This document shows positions 62,277-64,000 of a stretch of 64,000 nt of DNA, piece by piece. The stretch spans positions 1-64,000 of the forward strand of contig JAFZUQ010000007.1 of the NCBI GenBank assembly GCA_017618215.1, read 5' to 3'. The position numbers were made by a program, and so were the translations under genes. This stretch comes from Elusimicrobiaceae bacterium. GTDB lineage: Bacteria > Elusimicrobiota > Elusimicrobia > Elusimicrobiales > Elusimicrobiaceae. Below the pieces are notes generated by a model, which was not told the DNA's origin, searched no databases, and saw nothing but the letters and a program-made list of their open reading frames with translations. Position 1 is the stretch's first letter. The number at the start of each line of letters is the position of its first letter.

Positions 62277-63216
62277 TCTTCATACTCAAAGCATACAATG
62301 CTGCTCCCAAAGCACCAATATCTTTTATTTTGGGAACTAACAATTTAACGTTTTTGAAAGGTTCATGTATTTTTTGCATTTTAAATACTTTATGCAAAGC
62401 AGGTATAAAATACTTTGCTCCACCTGAAACACCTCCGCTAAACGCTACGATTTCAGGATTAAAAATTAAAATTAAATTTGATAAAGCATATCCTAAATGA
62501 GTGCCAAAATAATTCCAAATTAACAAAGCATCTTTATCTTTGACCTGCGCAGCAACAGATAATAATTTGACCGAAAATTGCTCCTTTTTCAGTAACTTGG
62601 CAAGTTTGCTTTTTGGGTTTTCTTTAACTGCTTGCAAAGTTAATTTTCTTAAATTATTTGTACCGATATAACTTTCAAGGCAACCTCTTGCGCCGCAAGC
62701 GCAAATGTTACCGGTATTGGAATCGCTTATTTTTATATGACCAAATTCACCGGCACTACCTGTTGCACCTTGATACAGTTTACCGTCAATAATCAAACCT
62801 CCGCCTATGCCCGTTCCTAAAGTGAAAACCAAAATATTTTTATATTTTTCTTTAAGTTCTTTCTTATAAACACCGAAAGCTGCCATGTTTGCGTCATTAG
62901 AAACGAAGCATTTGCACGTTGTTAATTTTTTTAGACCGGAAGTAATTTTTAAATTACACCAAGGAATATTTGGTGCAAAACGTAAAATGCCTTTTTTATT
63001 ATCAGTATCACCGGCAATACCAATACCGATAACCGCATTTTTTATTTTTAATTCTTTTTTATATTTATTTACTATCTCTGCTAAAAATTCTAAAAATTTG
63101 GAAGAGGACAAATATCGCGGTGTTTTAAGTTTTTGGTTTTTTAAAACTTTACCGGTTTTGTTTACAGCAACAATTTTTATAAAAGTTCCGCCAATATCTA
63201 TACCAAAAGAAATCAT
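62266..63216 (-). CDS. ROK-family sugar kinase (glucokinase-like)
   Basis: 316 residues. ATPase-fold kinase: phosphate-1 motif GIDIGGTFIKIVAVN at the N-terminus, TLGTGIGGGLIIDGKL, EFGHIKI and the ROK zinc motif CACGARGCLES. By family it phosphorylates glucose or another hexose in the cytoplasm. No DNA-binding domain, so it is not a ROK repressor. Overlaps xer by 4 bases. Confidence 0.92.
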   Translation of the reverse strand: MISFGIDIGGTFIKIVAVNKTGKVLKNQKLKTPRYLSSSKFLEFLAEIVNKYKKELKIKNAVIGIGIAGDTDNKKGILRFAPNIPWCNLKITSGLKKLTTCKCFVSNDANMAAFGVYKKELKEKYKNILVFTLGTGIGGGLIIDGKLYQGATGSAGEFGHIKISDSNTGNICACGARGCLESYIGTNNLRKLTLQAVKENPKSKLAKLLKKEQFSVKLLSVAAQVKDKDALLIWNYFGTHLGYALSNLILIFNPEIVAFSGGVSGGAKYFIPALHKVFKMQKIHEPFKNVKLLVPKIKDIGALGAALYALSMKNEK

Positions 63217-64000
63217 CCTTGCCCCCCCGTTTTACTCTTTGGATGACTGTGATTATATACTTTTTTAAGACGTTCAAGTGAAACATGTGTATAAACCTGT
63301 GTGGCACTTAAACTTTTATGGCCCAGCATTTCCTGCAAGGTTTTTAAATCACAACCGTTATTTAATAAATGTGTAGCAAAACTATGTCTTAAACTATGCG
63401 GAGTTATGTGACGAACAAGTTTTGTATTTATTGCACTTTGTTTAATAATTTTTCTTATACCTTCTCCACTGATACGTCGGTTATAACTGCTTAAAAATAA
63501 TGGCTCGGTACTTGAATAATGTGTACGCGTTGTAAGATAATTTTGAATACTATCGAGAGCAATATCGGTTATCGGTACAATGCGTTCCTTAGAACCTTTA
63601 CCTAAAACTTTCGCATAACCTTGTTCAAAATTAATATCACAAATGTTTAAATTTACAAGCTCACTACGACGCAAACCACTTGAATATAAAAGTTCCAAAA
63701 TAGCTTTATTTCTTAAAGCGTGCAATTTGCTTGGGTACGCTTCCATCAAATTTGAAGCTTCTTCTTCCGTCAAGAATTTAGGTAGTAATTTTTCGCGTTT
63801 CGGTGCATCAAAAAGTTTGAAAGGATTTAATTTAATTAAACCGCGTGTTTCTAAAAATTTTGCGAAACTCCTTAAGGAACTTATTTTGCGAAGCATGGTA
63901 TTACGTTTAATTTGTGTATTATTTTCTACCGAAAGATATGCGCGAATATTCCTTATATTAAAATCTTTTATCTGAGTTAAATTATTTTTTGCAAAAAAGG
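63213..64000 (-). CDS. Tyrosine recombinase XerC/XerD type (5' end beyond the window)
   Basis: The frame is open to the right edge, giving at least 262 residues; the ATG at 63896 is internal, since upstream codons encode a normal SAM-like core-binding domain (IRAYLSVENNTQIKRNTM). The catalytic domain has R in GLRRSEL, K in GKGSKERIVP, HSLRHSFATH (H-x-x-R), LGHKS and the nucleophile Tyr in QVYTHVS. It probably resolves chromosome dimers at dif. XerC or XerD cannot be decided. Upstream gene of xer-rok-lptD-tdk. Confidence 0.92.
   Translation of the reverse strand, partial: FFAKNNLTQIKDFNIRNIRAYLSVENNTQIKRNTMLRKISSLRSFAKFLETRGLIKLNPFKLFDAPKREKLLPKFLTEEEASNLMEAYPSKLHALRNKAILELLYSSGLRRSELVNLNICDINFEQGYAKVLGKGSKERIVPITDIALDSIQNYLTTRTHYSSTEPLFLSSYNRRISGEGIRKIIKQSAINTKLVRHITPHSLRHSFATHLLNNGCDLKTLQEMLGHKSLSATQVYTHVSLERLKKVYNHSHPKSKTGGQG

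Noticed and set aside
63213..64000. Integrase of a mobile element
   Set aside because: The tyrosine recombinase has XerC/D-like core motifs and sits in an operon with housekeeping genes; no attachment-site repeats or phage genes are visible.

Overview
The window is AT-rich bacterial chromosome (roughly 35-40% G+C by eye) with densely packed, mostly housekeeping genes. The organism has an outer membrane with lipid A: lpxA, lpxB, lpxC, lpxD, lpxI, lptD, bamA and Tol-Pal are all present. It also has two phosphofructokinases (one clearly PPi-type), peptidoglycan recycling and several pilin-like proteins. My best guess is a host-associated Elusimicrobiota (Elusimicrobium-like). That rests on general family knowledge and overall composition, not on a search; the partial 16S gene at the left edge would settle it.

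Layout. 1-1584 (- strand): the 5' half of a 16S rRNA gene, its leader, and an array of six near-consensus -35/-10 promoters. 1585-1864 is unexplained sequence with traces of a broken reading frame. 1865-6149 (-): lpxB, a short RelA/SpoT protein, a zinc-ribbon membrane protein and a secreted protein. 6185-16744 (+): ndk, an alpha/beta-hydrolase-like protein, murQ-anmK-nagZ (muropeptide recycling), mfd, then pal-cpoB-tolB and a DUF486 protein. 16747-28571 (-): a small membrane protein, a TauE/SafE permease, pfp-lysS, and the run tmk-holB-metG-dedA-clpC-recA. 28645-29420 (+): a type IV pilin-like gene behind a long structured leader. 29476-30170 (-): rplU-rpmA. 30306-34076 (+): ispH-pfkA-rlmB-mnmA. 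34136-37133 (-): hisS-aspS. 37236-44212: the accessory-looking part, with two large cysteine-rich pilin-like proteins in tandem, a tRNA-Arg, a degenerate-GGDEF/EAL protein and a third cysteine-rich anchored protein, followed by a DUF2339 membrane protein and a small secreted protein. 47904-54962 (-): bamA-ompH-lpxD-lpxC-lpxA-lpxI. 55050-59583 (+): POT transporter, DUF4424 protein, rsmE, mtaB. 59586-64000 (-): xer recombinase (cut by the window end), ROK kinase, lptD, tdk.

Three things stand out. (1) The pilin-like genes: N-terminal prepilin/pilin modules fused to long disulfide-type cysteine repeats, one with exact 54-bp DNA repeats, plus a relative that keeps the pilin-like helix but has lost the prepilin cleavage motif. 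(2) The leader of the pilin at 28905 can form mutually exclusive stems that either hide or free its ribosome binding site, so it looks like a riboswitch or thermosensor. (3) Initiation signals fall into two sets: eight transcription-unit leader genes have a -10 element (often extended TGn) 6-7 nt before the ATG and no Shine-Dalgarno, implying leaderless mRNAs, while other genes, mainly operon-internal ones, mostly have good Shine-Dalgarno sites.
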